Shown piece by piece: positions 1 to 11,955 of a DNA stretch of 64,000 nt. How positions within the stretch are numbered: the stretch's first letter is position 1; every line of letters begins with the position of its first letter. The position numbers and the translations under genes were made by a program. The notes under the pieces are model-generated. The model did no database searches. It was not told the origin of the DNA and saw only the letters and a program-made list of their open reading frames with translations. The stretch lies in assembly GCA_907163375.1 (NCBI GenBank), contig CAJQUW010007774.1, positions 248,001-312,000 on the forward strand, given 5' to 3'. The stretch is from Prostheceraeus crozeri (lineage: Eukaryota; Platyhelminthes; Polycladida; Euryleptidae).

Positions 1-1434
1 CATAGCTATTGGATCGTTTGCTTAAAAGTAAAAATGCTTTGCTAACAGTGAAAAACAGTTAAGCAATATGACGAGTTGCCTATTGGAATAAAGACTTTTA
101 ATTTTCATGATTTCACTTTGTCGATAACTTCTGCGTTATGTCTTTCATGAATTGCTAAGTTATTACATGATTCACCAACTGTCCTTATTGAAATCCAAAT
201 CCCGTACAATCAATTTCGGATATAACGAATTTCGAAAGTATCGAAGAAGTATCGTCTGTAGGAAATTCAAGGATAATTTTTGTGAGCTGTAAAATGCGGC
301 TAAAACAATAAATCTCATTGTCATGACGCTTTCGTTAACCTTAGCAGAAAGTCTGGCCAGCCACACACACCCAGAAATGTCTCATTTCAAGGAACTACGG
401 GAGAAATCTGCTTGAAAAGTGTTATCATAATCACAAAAACGACAAAACTCATTTTGAGTGATTAAATGACTGCTAGATCATCACGTTGTGAAGTGCGTCA
501 AACTCGGAAATCCATGGATCTACATAAACAAATGGGATTTTGCGATGTTTGACCCTCCGTGCAAGATGACTGGAGTTATGGCTTAAGAATTGTCGTTTTA
601 CTGATGTTGGGTGACAATCTACAAATTAAAAATAATAAGAAGTTCGTGCGCGAATTTAGGAAGAAAACTTCAGTAGCTCATGGATTAACTTGTTCTCTTG
701 ACTTTCCTAGGTAAAGAGTAGAGGTCAAAGGAGAGTTCTACATAGGTAAATAATGTGTAACGTGCTTCCCGAACATCAATGTAAGAAACTGACATGGTTC
801 CTTTGTTCATCATTCTGTGACGTGGCTACAAAGAGGCTAAAGAATTCGCAGATGAACTTGTTCTTTCAAATTGGGTTTGTTTTATGACCTGAATCGACTG
901 ATGGAAAACTCACCATAGCATCGTTTGAACACAGTTTCCTGGTGAAGGAATGGCCGCTGTGATGAATTATCAAAACGCATCCGAACTTCCCGGAAGACTG
1001 AATTTCACACATGAGCGAAAGTATAATACAGAAATAAGCGCACCGTTGATAACTTAGGGTTTCTGTAGGCTCTATGTACTTTTATATCGGAAGTACGAAT
1101 CACGGTTTTGACGAAATACTTTCAAAGGTTCCACGAAATTCGTCATAACCGAAATTAACTCGCAGCTTACAAATATGCTTGCCAAAGCTCTGTATGATAA
1201 AAGAATATCGTTGTTTCAAATTTAAGCCTGCGTTCAGAAGCAGTGCTGGCTCAGTAATATACGCACTGTTTTGACATAGAAGGCAAGTGCTTCATTCATA
1301 AGCTTGTTATGTTCTATGCTGGAGTTGCTGTGCCCGCAGACTGCACTCAATATTGTACACAAAAAGTATGAATAAAGCAAAAAAAACACTTGTGGTAAAG
1401 AGAGAAAGGTTTTGGTCAGAAAGGAAAGCCTTGT
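1..1434. other. Intergenic or intronic DNA, no supported gene
   Basis: AT-rich sequence with short, unremarkable open frames only. A possible minus-strand exon (about 995-910: weak acceptor, GTGAG donor, FREVRMRFDN reading) is not supported by homology. Nothing else was seen. Confidence 0.5.
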
Positions 1435-1575
1435 GACCCTTTCTCAAGGCAAGACAGTAACTAAAATGTTTTTAAAAAATTTTTCAATTTTTTAATTTTT
1501 TTCTAAAAATTTCAATTTTTTTAATTGCTGCCTTGCCTTGAGAAAGGGTCTGGACCCGAAACGTCGGCTGTGTGT
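1435..1575. repeat. Short fold-back with hammerhead-like 3' arm
   Basis: A perfect 19-bp inverted repeat (1435-1453 and 1532-1550, GACCCTTTCTCAAGGCAAG) flanks an AT-rich loop of T and A runs. The right arm continues into CTTGAGAAAGGGTCTGGACC and CGAAACGTCGG. The hairpin GGGTC-TG-GACCC sits between a CTGANGA-like box (TTGAGAA) and a GAAA box, which is the layout of hammerhead ribozymes found in Penelope-like and related elements. The core is not perfect, so this may be a decayed copy. Confidence 0.45.
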
Positions 1576-2145
1576 ATATATTTTTATTCGTAATTATTCA
1601 ACTTGCTGACATTAAAATTACTCGGAAGAGAAAGCATATACTTTTCGCATTATTGATTCATTATGGTCCTCCCGCCATCAGCCATCTCTTAAAAAATTTA
1701 AAGATTCACAAAATTTAAGTTTCATTTCTTGAATAATGTGGACCCTAGATCTTTTAAAGTTAATTATGATCATTGTCCTTGATAATGAAGTTCTGCTCTT
1801 TCAGTGGCAGGTAGTTGTGTAATATGATCATGATCACTCGGGGGATTTGAAAAATACTACTATTCCTTCTGTACTGCTATCATGATCACTCAATTGCGTG
1901 GTAATTTCCTCAATGCTGCAAAATTTGATTATCCCACATGTGGGGGCGAAACACAACTAGACGAGTACCTGCTGATGACTGACGGACTGCAGTATCATGT
2001 TTTATATCCTTAATCGGTAGCTGAAGTAGTGATCGATACATTGTATTTCAAATGAAGAACAAATGAAGAAATGTGGGATTACATGAAGTACTATAGACGG
2101 ATGAAGAAACTGGCGAGAACAAATTCAAGTGAAGAAATAGTATTT

Positions 2146-2395
2146 TCCATGTGTAGTCTTAGGTATAGTGTGTATAGTTTCATTGCTTTCGGTGTAGTAG
2201 AGTGTCATTGTAGTTCTATTGTTTGCCTCCATTATTCACTTTCCACTTATCCACTATTACCATTATCCACCATGTGTAGTGTCAGATATAGTGTAGCATT
2301 AGTTCACTTGTAATCGGTGTAGTAGCATAATTGTATTTCCATATTTTACCTCCACTTTTCCAATTTTTATTCATCGGTCTCCTGCTGCTTTATAA
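2146..2395. repeat. Two-copy tandem duplication, period about 124 bp
   Basis: Two diverged units start at CCATGTGTAGT (about 2148 and 2270). Each goes on with GGTATAGTGT/GATATAGTGT, then CGGTGTAGTAG, then TTTGCCTCCA/TTTACCTCCA. An 80-codon open frame that crosses the units is a by-product of the repeat and resembles nothing known to me. Confidence 0.5.
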
Positions 2396-4303
2396 TATCC
2401 ATTTTTTAATTTCCTTAACCTATGGTGACCATTGTCCCATTCTATTTCCACTACCAGCATCTGTAGTCGGTACAGTATATTAGACGTCTGTTTTGAACGT
2501 GTATACGGCAGTGTTTGGAATCTATGGTATTAGTATATTAACAGTAAAAATGAGTAGTATTACAAGTCTCAAGATTTCCATTTCTACCAGATATTCGGCA
2601 AAAGCTGATCAATTTTAATTTGTTGACACGAGAAAGCTCCATTGAGTTCTTTTAAGAACTGCTTAATCCAACGGTTACAGTAGCATTGCATTTGTACACT
2701 TGCGGACTGGAGAACGCCATCAGTCCTCATTAGGACTACTTCAATTAATGATTTAAATTAGTAAGCATTCTATTATAAATGGCTGCTGGGATGATTTTCA
2801 TCATCGTATGAGAATGTTCTACTGGGTCTCAACTCGAGTTCATTCAATAAAATCGAAACTAATAATTAATTGTTATTATACCTATACTCTATGGAACAGA
2901 GCTCAATCACCGTTAATCTGAGAAAACGCGAACGTCGCTTCGTTCAAGATTATCTTCGCCAGTTCCATTGAACGACGTTCAGTCAGGCCAACACTGCCAC
3001 AATCCCATGCACCATCAAAACGGCAGGATCAAGTATCATCTCTTAAAATAATTGAGTTTTACAGCGCGTGTTTTCTGATCAACTTCATTCAAGTTCAGCA
3101 TGAGCTGTCAATTTCTATTCATTGTATACACATTAATTTCCAAACTTGAATTGAATCCCTTGATATTCTGCATTCATGCGCGTACTTGGTAACCACTTCA
3201 AACAGAAAGAGTACTTTTTGTTTCAACAGACAAAACAGTTTTACAATTAGTTCCCACTGAACTTGGGTGATTGTGTCTGCCTCTGCTGGAGTGCTATTGT
3301 CCATAGAAATGATAGGAAACTGGTGATGAGAAACTTGGTTAGATCTAACATCATAGCGCTTGGCACATAATCCAATCCCCCGAAGTCAATTGCATTCATT
3401 ATTTAAGTCAATCAGCTCCAAAATCTGATTCTCAAAATAAATCAATTCTTTGATTCTGTCGCAGAAACGGTTACATAAACGACTTCATTAGGAAGCCGGA
3501 GTGAGAATATAATCCGATCTATTTGAGGCAATGTGAACTAATGATATATTACACGCAAACTTCGTCAAATTTAACCAAGGAATTTTCTATTATTAAACTG
3601 AACGGAAATGAATCAGACAATTGACACTATCAGACGTACATCGGTGTACGTACTGAACTCTACTGGAGAAAAGATAGGATAATCATTTCTGTGTACATCA
3701 GCGACATGTCTGCGAACTGTAACATTATAGGAAACGATATTATAAAGTCGACGAGGAAACAAATAAAAGGTCATAACAGCAGATTATTTCGAAACAAATT
3801 CATCTGTTAAGTGAAATTTATACCTCAAATTAAAACGGTGATTGGCTACGTACAACGTAGGATGGACCGCATAAACACGCTTACTTCGTGGTATGAGAAA
3901 GGATCATTGTAAAACGAGTCAGAACCAAATAGTGTAGAACAGTTCAATAAGTCGTCAAAAAATGTTGACTTGTGATAGGTAATTTGATGCTTTGTGATGG
4001 CAAGTGCTCATCAACCAGGGATGTTCCTCCTGATGTTGATAGTGTCGACCCAGCCCCACTGCTATGTGCATGCAAGAGAAAAGATGCTATGTGGGACAAA
4101 GAAGAGGCGAGTGGAAGGATTTTTCGTTGGGATGGAGTTGGGCGTGTGCTCTGCTTGTGGAATGTAGACAAAAATGAGTTGATTTGCTATTTTCTCGTGT
4201 GCGAGTTACGTGCCAACAAAATATGTGTCTGTTTCGGTAATTGTTTTATCGTCGTGATGGGTGGCTGTCTGGTGCACATATAGTGAGTGTGCATTTATAC
4301 GTA
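2396..4303. other. Non-coding stretch, no supported gene
   Basis: Mostly AT-rich single-copy sequence. At 3944-4283 both strands are open for 75-103 codons, and the local GC content is higher. The minus frame is Ser/Thr/Pro-rich and the plus frame has scattered Cys, but neither matches a family I recognise. It could be a diverged exon or chance. Confidence 0.4.
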
Positions 4304-5650
4304 CAGGGTGTCAGCGCAAATATGAATGAAAATTTCCAGGTGTTTTCCAGGATTTCCAGGGTAAAATTCATTTTCCAGGTTTTCCAGGGAAATTTACCAA
4401 AAATCAGGAGTAAAATTCGAACGAAAATTTTCAGACTTACTTTTTGCAACGAAATTTTACTCAAATGCACGCGTCAAATTTAAAAGAAAAATTTAGGGAA
4501 AAATCTACCCAAAGTTCTGTGGCTAAGGAGCTTACACACCTTAAAATTAATATTTTCACGAAAAAAATTTGAAAAGTGCCGTGAAATTGGTTGAATTTTT
4601 AAGGCGCAGGTGATTCCAAATAAAAAATATATATTTGGATAATATATGCATCAGACTGCCACATTATGTATCTAGAAAAAGTGAAAATACAATCAATCGC
4701 GACAAATTTAAAGCTTGCGGATTGAGAACAAAATAGAGAAAGAGTATAACAATCAATAACGAAAAATATAAGACTTAACAATGAAATGTAACAATTAACG
4801 GAATATCTGCAAAGTTCACTGTAATAAAATGCAACAACGTGAACGTCAGAGCGTTGTCATTCAGACAAGATCATTTAAACTAAAGCATTGCTGCGTGAAT
4901 CCTTGGAAAGTGGAAGACCAAGAGCCAGAAAGAGGAACATAATGGTTGATGTGCTGCATGTCCATGAGAGTAATCACAATCATCTTAGGAGAATGACACA
5001 GAGAAGAATTGATCGAGGAAAGCTGATTGGCACACGACGTGTCAGGAAAAATATATCTTACATATTGAAAATCTACCTGAAATGTGTTTGAAAATATTCG
5101 ATATTAGCCTCGGATTATTCGGAACAAGTCTGGTGCCTAAATGAAGTTTATAGGTTTAGCACCATTTGCGTCAGTAGATTCTGCCACACGGCAATCAAGT
5201 GTGTAATAGCATTAATCCTAGATTACGGCTCCTAGTTCCCCACACCACAAGACGTTAATGAGGGAGTCTACAGCTCATAGTCCACCATACCGCGCAGCGT
5301 TTGAGGGAATTTACAGCTACTAATTCATCACACTGTACAACGATTAGGCGTTCGACAACAATTCATAGTTAACCATACCACGCAGTTAGGATAGGAGATT
5401 CCAGTCACTGCAATTTTCCAAACACAAAAAAATTGCATGAAAATGAAGGCTATATTTGTAACAAATAAGTAGAGATATGAAGAATAAAATCTGGAAAAAT
5501 AGAAATCACTTCAACCATAGAGTGCGACTTTAACAACTTGCAATTAATGCTTTAATTAGACTCAAAATTTCCAGGAGTTTTCCAGAGAAAAATTCATTTT
5601 CCAGGTGTTTTCCAGGTTTTCAAGGTTTTCCAGGGAGCGCGGACACCCAG
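4304..5650. mobile_element. Unclassified TIR DNA transposon, copy 1 (6-bp TSD family)
   Basis: The ends are CAGGGTGTCAGCGC and GCGCGGACACCCAG, an imperfect inverted pair. Flanks are TACGTA (4298-4303) and TACGCA (5651-5656), a near-perfect 6-bp target duplication. Just inside each end lies a block of TTTCCAGG motifs. These two blocks are in direct, not inverted, orientation. A second copy at 35156-38921 shares almost the whole length. The only feature resembling protein is a stretch of about 60 codons near 4888-5091 (SGRPRARKRNIMVDVL and RRIDRGKLIGTRRV) that is also open in the second copy. No transposase family is recognised. The TSD length does not fit hAT, Tc1/mariner or piggyBac. Confidence 0.75.
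4888..5091 (+). CDS. Small basic ORF conserved in the 6-bp-TSD element
   Basis: A 67-codon open frame, rich in Arg, Lys and His, inside the element at 4304-5650. The homologous stretch in the other copy (about 35710-35885) keeps the same frame for about 58 codons, with mostly conservative replacements (VDVLHVHESNHNH versus VDVLHMHESNHNQ). It may be the end of a lost transposase or a captured host exon. It is unlikely to make a protein now. I do not recognise the family. Confidence 0.3.
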   Translation: MLRESLESGRPRARKRNIMVDVLHVHESNHNHLRRMTQRRIDRGKLIGTRRVRKNISYILKIYLKCV

Positions 5651-6750
5651 TACGCATGAGTCCTGAAGATAGCGAATTTTTATTATCTGAAGCATGAGAC
5701 GATGAAAAAGGTGGTTTCACATTCGCTACCTAGAGATCTATATCCTCTCTGATGCGGAGTATAATACATAATACAAATATATAGGTATGAAAGTGAGAAA
5801 ATACGAAGCAATTAGTAAACGCGCGAATACCAGTCCCAAGTGAGGAATTCGATAAATGCCCCATTACAATGCAAATTAGTTACCAAAAGTACATTCAAAT
5901 CATGGAATGCAATGTCAATGAGGAATTTATGATATTTCAGTGTGCCTTCTCCATCTCAAACGTTGAGAAATGTGGAAATCACAATGAAGAATTCGTCTCC
6001 CAGAAAGTCAGATATTTCCTGAATTCTGATGATTTTTCAAAACACAACATTCGATTAAAATAAAACCCAATTGCTTCTGACTAAATTAGAAAGTAGCACA
6101 ACGGCTTCAAATTTCGTGGACAAAATATCCCACACAAGAGCATCAAATGCTCAGTCAACGCATTCATCAGAAGTTCTACGGCAAGAAAAAATAGCATGCT
6201 TTTCATTTGTGCCTCTATTTCGACTTTCTTCCTACGGAAGTTGATCATGTGGATGAAATATTCGATTTCCTTCAAATTAGCGACATTTTACGCCTTTCAT
6301 TAACTTAACTTTTGATCAGAAAGGTTGACTGAAATTCACAAACGACATCATCAAGAGTGCTGGAATTATTTCTCATTTTTCGACCTAACACGCCGGTGTA
6401 CAAAGAAAGAAGATCTTCTTTCGTGAATGATATCGATCAGTGCGTAGGAGTAGATGGAGAATCAGTGAATTGATGGCTGATCAAAGGATGTGAGAGACCT
6501 AATGATGTTTTCAGTCCAGAATTGCAATGGTGAGTCCAGACAGTCCAGTTCACTCAGAACTCGGATGGCAGGCTTAGTCTTATTTAGTCTCCTAAGTCAG
6601 TCCTTATTATTATCTGAGTTTTTGCTTCTGTATTAAGCAAACTCGATCGAGTGCAATAAATGTCTAAATACAAGAGAAACAAAAAGTCCTTCAATTGACC
6701 GTTATTCAGATGAACTTAATGAACACTTCAATCTTTGAGTTGTTCGAGCT
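5651..6750. other. Non-coding stretch, no supported gene
   Basis: Only short open frames on both strands (up to 64 codons) without splice-site or family support. No repeat ends were recognised here. Confidence 0.4.
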
Positions 6751-6901
6751 GGCGGTCTCCGTGGCACAGTGGTTAAGTGCCTGGCCTAGCGATCTTTTGG
6801 TGCAGAGGTCGATCGCCCCGAAAGTGTCATTGGAAGTCGGCAGGAAGGGCATCCGGACTAATGCGCCCCAGAAAAGTCTGACTATGTCAGCACCGTCCAA
6901 G
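6751..6901 (+). mobile_element. SINE family A, 3'-truncated copy
   Basis: A tRNA-like head with A box TGGCACAGTGGTTAAG and a B-box-like GGTCGATCGCC. It is followed by the family body with TCGGCAGGAAGGGCATCCGG and GTCAGCACCGTCCAAG. The copy stops before the tail seen at 7838-8090. Shared with the copies at 7838, 15373 (minus), 42228 (minus) and 50101. Confidence 0.8.
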
Positions 6902-7837
6902 CTTCATTTCGAGCGATGCAAATTGCTGTAAGTTGACGAAGGAAACAAGTATACCAATGTAGTGTATAAAACAAAACTTATAGCACAAGATTTAGAACAT
7001 TTAAATAAAGAATTCTTCCATGAGTTCAAACATGCCTGACCATGAACTACAGCAAAATTTTCAATATGTAAACTGATCTTTTCATATCTTTATCTTTATT
7101 GAAGGAGATTATCTTTGAATCTCAGAGGCTTGCAAGCTACTTATTGTAAGTGTTAATTAAAAGTTGCACTCCCTTGTGGCTAGAGTATGCGCAATGCCAT
7201 TGTTTTATGTTAGTAGAAAAACTCTTGATTTCTCCGGGAAAAACTCATTTATCTCGCAGTATTGACAGCTGTACGGGGTTTATGGATTGAAATGGGACAC
7301 ATGTAATTCGTATTTACAATGCAGGATGCATTAGGAGGGAAAATGCAACGTAAGAATTCTTTTTCTGCAATGTTTAGGAAGATAATACGATATCATTATC
7401 ATAATGAGAAACCAACTTCAACTTTCAGGGTATAATGCTGCCATGAAATATGACACCTATGGCAGTGATCGTAAATGCTGATGAAAAAAGACAGAAAATC
7501 AAAGCACATTTCCACGCGCGTGCATAGAGTAAGTATATAATGGGTAGAGTGTCGACTGAAAACATTTTTTTAAAAAAGTTTATATATACATTGATATTTT
7601 AAAACAGCTAAATTTTTGCAAATTATTCCTCTGTTTATATACTAGCGACTTGAAACCTCAGACTTCAATATATGAGTAGCATGAAGCTCTTACGATATCA
7701 AAAAGAATATAAGTATACTAATCAAACGGAATTTCATGAACAGCATTATAAGTTTAGTCTTCATACAAAAGTTGAGATCTTATTCTGTCTCTTGCCTGAA
7801 ACTTCAAGCTTGCTTTAGTAGATCTCATTCATGCAGC

Positions 7838-8090
7838 AGGCTTGTGGTCTCCATGGCACAGTGGTTAAATCCTTGGCCTAGCGATCCTCTAGGTGTCTAG
7901 GTGTCAAAAGTGTCATTGGTAGTCGGCAGGAAGGGCATCCGAACTAAAAGTACTACAACGCTCCAGAAAAGTCTGACTGTGTCTACAACACCGTCAAGCC
8001 CCCAGTATGGGGGAGTAGTGACATTAAGCTTAATTTATCGTCCAACCCAGCCAATGGCGGAATAACGGACGTAAAACGTATATGATGATG
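7838..8090 (+). mobile_element. SINE family A, full-length copy with 11-bp TSD
   Basis: The element is about 253 bp. A direct repeat ATTCATGCAGC flanks it (7827-7837 and 8091-8101). The parts are a tRNA-derived head (TGGCACAGTGGTTAAATCC), a body with GGCAGGAAGGGCATCC, a stretch CCCCCAGTATGGGGGAGTAG, and a 3' end CCAATGGCGGAATAACGG running into a TATGATGATG tail. This copy defines the family borders. A LINE using the same 3' end was not identified in the window. Confidence 0.85.
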
Positions 8091-8101
8091 ATTCATGCAG
8101 C

Positions 8102-9599
8102 CAGCTCTTTTCCACCAGGCTAAATGGATCGGTTAAGTTGAGCCTCTTGTCCAGATCATTAGCTGTCTCCTACAATATCTATGGAAATCATTGTTTGAAA
8201 TTGAGTTGTAAATGGTTAGAATCATAATACTTTATGCAGCCGGAATTCAACTGTCAATATTTAACTGTAGATTGACAAAATTTTTATACTCGTATACTAA
8301 TTTTATGATTCACCAAATAAAGCTTCCTTTCTTATCTGAATGGTACTGTGGACCCATGTTTACATCCTTTACGGTCATCCTGATCATTGTCTTTAATTGT
8401 GATTTTTGTTCTTTCAGTGACAAAATCAGGGTCAAGAAAATACTCTTTTTAAACAAGCGTAGTCCAATTATTAATAATAATCGTTTTTTCTAACAAGGCC
8501 TCAATATTGATGATCATGAATCTGATACAAAATGAGTTACAAAATTAAATTTGACGGAAGAAAAATAAGTAACAAGAATTACAACACGGTGAGAGAGACA
8601 CCAACGGATAGTGTCACATGGAAAATCCACTATTATCAACTTACAGTGAAATGAGAGTCGGGATTTCTACCAGCTGCGGTTGAATATTTTTTGAAACTGT
8701 AGGCTAATTAAGATTGAAAAATATCAGAGTTGAATCAGAGTTGAAGAACATCTGAAGGTCAAATTCACTAATTAAGGAGAGTTTTGATTTTGACTTTTGT
8801 GATCTGCGAAAATTATCTGCAACAGTAGCTTCTTGCCAAACGACAATCAATATAACAATTAATATAAGATGTAATTGAGCGCTTGACACTTGGATGACAC
8901 GTATTTGTTTTGCATTCGCTGATAAGACTGGAAACTTGGGTCTGAATGGGTCCGGCCTCTGACTCAGACCCAACAGAGAACGATATAATTGTTGGATTCC
9001 AGACCTAAGTACCGGCATGACATGTTGAAACGTGAAACAAATTAGCACAAACAAAATATTAGCAAAACTATATATTAGAAAATGCACCCTGAAGTTGTTG
9101 TGATTCTGTCAAAATCTAGCAACTGTAGTCATCATAAGTCGAGAAACTCAAACAGAATTTATTATTAATCGTCTTTCTCAGTACAACCATTTTAGTTTCT
9201 GACGAACATAAACTCGAAATAAATGTTGACTTCTACTTTCGAAAGGAAATGATCGTCAAAATGGATTACTCTCATAGATCTGTGTGTACGTTATTCAGAA
9301 AACCAGTGATTGAGCTGTTCAATTAGAACTTTCAATCAGTTTTTCACACAAACGTTCTAAGCCGATAATTTGTTTCTAATCATGATGATCAGGAGAAGAA
9401 ATAATAGCTTCACACCCTATGTCTGCTGAAATAGATATTGTCTGATTAGACATTCCAGCTGATAGTGTTCTCAGAGCCAAAAACCTTGGCAAGGCATTGA
9501 AGTTAAATATAAATGAGACATCTTGTAATAACGGATATACTGTAATGATTGCTACCCGTCAATCAATTCTAGAGAATGAAAAAGCAGAATGGAACTTAC
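8102..9599. other. Intron of the MTMR-like gene or downstream DNA, no exon found
   Basis: I searched the minus strand for the next myotubularin exon (SSGWLxHI and the catalytic loop) and saw none. A 127-codon open frame at 8704-9087 on the minus strand has no recognised similarity and no good splice sites. Confidence 0.45.
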
Positions 9600-9849
9600 C
9601 TTTCGCGAAGTTTTGCAATGAAGATTTCAATTCGTTTAGAGACATCATTACAACCTTCTCCGTATTTACACATTGCTCTTTTGTGTAGGGGGTTTTGTAA
9701 GCTGCCACCATTTCATCAGAGTCACAAATGTCAAGAAGAAACAGATGCTGAGCAGGACTCATGAGAGCAAGATGAATTATCAGCTTCTCATCTTCGATAC
9801 ATCGAGCGGAGAATTCCCTGTCGGGATGTGCGCTGCGGCAAAGGGCAGC
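9600..9849 (-). CDS. MTMR6/7/8: Myotubularin-related phosphatase exon with FSARC-EDE motif
   Basis: A 250-nt exon with acceptor ctctctttacag and donor GAAAG|gtaagt. It starts in phase 0 and ends in phase 1. It reads AALCRSAHPDREFSARCIED, then EKLIIHLAL, then HLFLLDICDSDEMV, ending NELKSSLQNFAK. MTMR6 has AAICRCSQPL.GFSARCLEDEHLL, a Y(I/V)MD-T/ARP strand and ...MRSSLQKL in the same order. It continues exon 31997-31869 without a gap in the alignment (YYHAGSD joined to AALCRS), across an intron of about 22 kb that holds the piggyBac and Tc1 elements. The usual ARP/NA-ANKA-GGYE stretch is poorly kept, so the protein is divergent. The next exon, expected to carry SSGWLxHI and then the catalytic loop, was looked for downstream to position 1 and not found. 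Confidence 0.88.
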
Positions 9850-10123
9850 CTGTAAAGAGAGCAAGCTCAATTGAAAGCGACAACCGATTTTGAAATAATT
9901 CATTCACTATTTCAATATCAAGTCGCAATGAAATGCTGAAGTATCGGATACAATTTAATATCAGACAGACACGAGTTCTCCGATTTCTGGAATATGATTA
10001 CATGGTTGCCAGACAATAGATAGAGGATGCAAGTATGAGGGTGAATAGAATAAACAAGACTGGCAAGTTTCATTCAAAATGTTTAAATGAATGGCATGCT
10101 TATCAAATTCTCAATCATCTGCA

Positions 10124-10170
10124 TCTAGGGTTCCCAACCTTCTTCAACCCACGACCCCTATATATATTAA
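10124..10170. mobile_element. Possible hAT terminal fragment
   Basis: CTAGGGTTCCCAACC, followed by CTTCAACCCACGACCCC, resembles the terminal repeats of Charlie/Tip100-type hAT elements (CAG-x-GGTTCCCAACC...CGACCCC). The opposite end was not located. The minus open frame at 10178-10411 might be transposase debris, but this is not demonstrable. Confidence 0.35.
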
Positions 10171-10904
10171 TTTCAAATTAAATGTCAATTATCATTTCTT
10201 TATTGACTGCATGGGTGTCCACATGTGTCAAATAATCTACGCTTAAATCACTTAAATCCATGTAAGAGTCAATCATGTTGTCCTTCATATCATCCCTGTT
10301 TTTCTTCAAGGCATCAGGTAACAGAAGTGTCAAATTGTAGCTTCTTCCTCTTTTCATCAGCTTAAAAGTCAGAGAAGTGATAGACAGGTGAGGATGCAGT
10401 GCACAAAACAAATTGAAATTTTTTTTTTGATATCACTGATGCCAGAGATGGAAATCGGGAAGTCGGCCGGTTTGAGAAACTGGCACGCCGGCATGATTCC
10501 AACTTCAGTCAATTTAATACAAGATCCTGATCTGTTTCAAACTGATTTGATGCATGATTCTGGCAACTTTTATTAAATGTTCTCGGCCAATGTCAATGCA
10601 GTCATAATGTGAAACTAGATCATAATCTTGAAAATCATAAAATACACAATAATACCAATCAATCATATGTAATTAGCCTATTGGGAAGTGTCAATGTCAA
10701 CATCATTTATAGATCTCACACATAATTTCGATGAAAAATTTTATAATAATAATAAGAAGAAAACGCTTATTGAGGAAAAGGCTCAATAATGAGAATCCTG
10801 AGGCTTACTAACAAATTTGAAAAAAATTACGTTAAACAACTGAACACCAACAGAACAAGCGTCAGGGAATTTTGAACTCATGATAGATAACGGATATCTA
10901 AAGA

Positions 10905-11035
10905 GAATGACTACTATTAAGTCAATACAAGACACCAACACCCTTAATTCCCCGACCGCACTCGCCCGAACTAGGAATTGAACCGAAGTCCGCAGTGGAG
11001 ACGAGCTCGCACCTTCTTCACTAGGCCACGCCGAC
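10905..11035 (-). mobile_element. SINE family B
   Basis: On the minus strand the head reads TGGCCTAGTGAAGAAGG (A box) and GGTTCAATTCC (a perfect B box). The tail is GGGTGTTGGTGTCTTG then TTGACTTAAT. The same unit occurs as an inverted pair at 14016-14225. It is a tRNA-derived SINE and not a tRNA gene, because no cloverleaf with a clean anticodon stem forms. Confidence 0.7.
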
Positions 11036-11255
11036 GGTTCAAAAGGAATGCGAATGAAGGCAGAAGTCATCTCTAAGTGATATCGACAGTATATTTTCCT
11101 ATCATTATTGACAGAACGCGACCAGCGTTCATATTGTAGCCTTTGTTGTCAATGATAGATAACGGTGTGCAAAAATAAGCAAACGTCAATCCAGTGTTCA
11201 GAAAACGAGTAATTGTCACAATAAAAGAATTGGCCATTTGACTATCGACCGTAAG

Positions 11256-11300
11256 AAGGGGCTGGACGCCGAAGGCCCGTCACGCTGTGCCAAAGTCAAT
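11256..11300 (+). repeat. Hairpin motif GGGCTGGACGCCGAAGG
   Basis: GTAAGAAGGGGCTGGACGCC followed by GAAGGCCCGTCA. Near-identical to a motif at 54055-54095 (GGCGCTGGACGCCGAAAGCCC) and similar in layout to 1536-1572. A stem (GGCG/CGCC) closed by CTGGA and followed by GAA(A) suggests a degenerate hammerhead-like fold or the shared tail of a retroelement family. Confidence 0.35.
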
Positions 11301-11955
11301 TTTACTTTTACTTTTGACCATTAAAATTGAAAACTTCAAGTCAGAACCTCCTTTTAACTTGCTCTTAGTATTTATATGTATAATTTAAGTAGATCACAAC
11401 CAAATTTCTTTTCGAAGATAGAATATCTTTGCTTGGGACAGGGATTTTTGGCACTTTTTCATGAAGCTAAATTTTTCATGACAAAAACTTTATTAGATTA
11501 ATTTGAATTCATCATGACCGAAAAGAGGAGATCCTAAGGATCAAGATGAAGAAAAAATATGAAAATCGGTTCAAAACTAAAGATTTTGCAGACAAAAGAC
11601 ACGTCTTTCGACAAGTATTGTTATGGAAAATGGATTTACACAGCAATGCAATATGAGAAGCTCCACAAGACGACAAATAGCCTAATTCATAAAATAACAG
11701 CACAATACTATCACATGAACAGAATTCAGCTTCATGGGAAGATGAATTCAAACGTAAGAAGCTGCTTGTATAAAAAAAGCAATGTATCAAGTGGACTACC
11801 AACATGAGTCATGGTTATAAAAATTTCTCGGTTGTTGCGGCTGATGTGCGTCGTCTGCATGAAGCACCGTTGTTGTGATTGGCATTATACACAACTGGCC
11901 ATCAAAATGCTCGTTTCGCGCATTTCGGGATCATCTACAAACAAAGGCCTTCAAG

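Noticed and set aside
910-995. Minus-strand exon with GTGAGT donor (FREVRMRFDN...)
   Set aside because: Phase would fit the MTMR-like gene, but the residues do not match the family and the acceptor is weak.
3944-4283. Open frames on both strands (75 and 103 codons), one rich in Ser/Pro, one with scattered Cys
   Set aside because: No family recognised, and both strands are open at once. Kept only as a remark.
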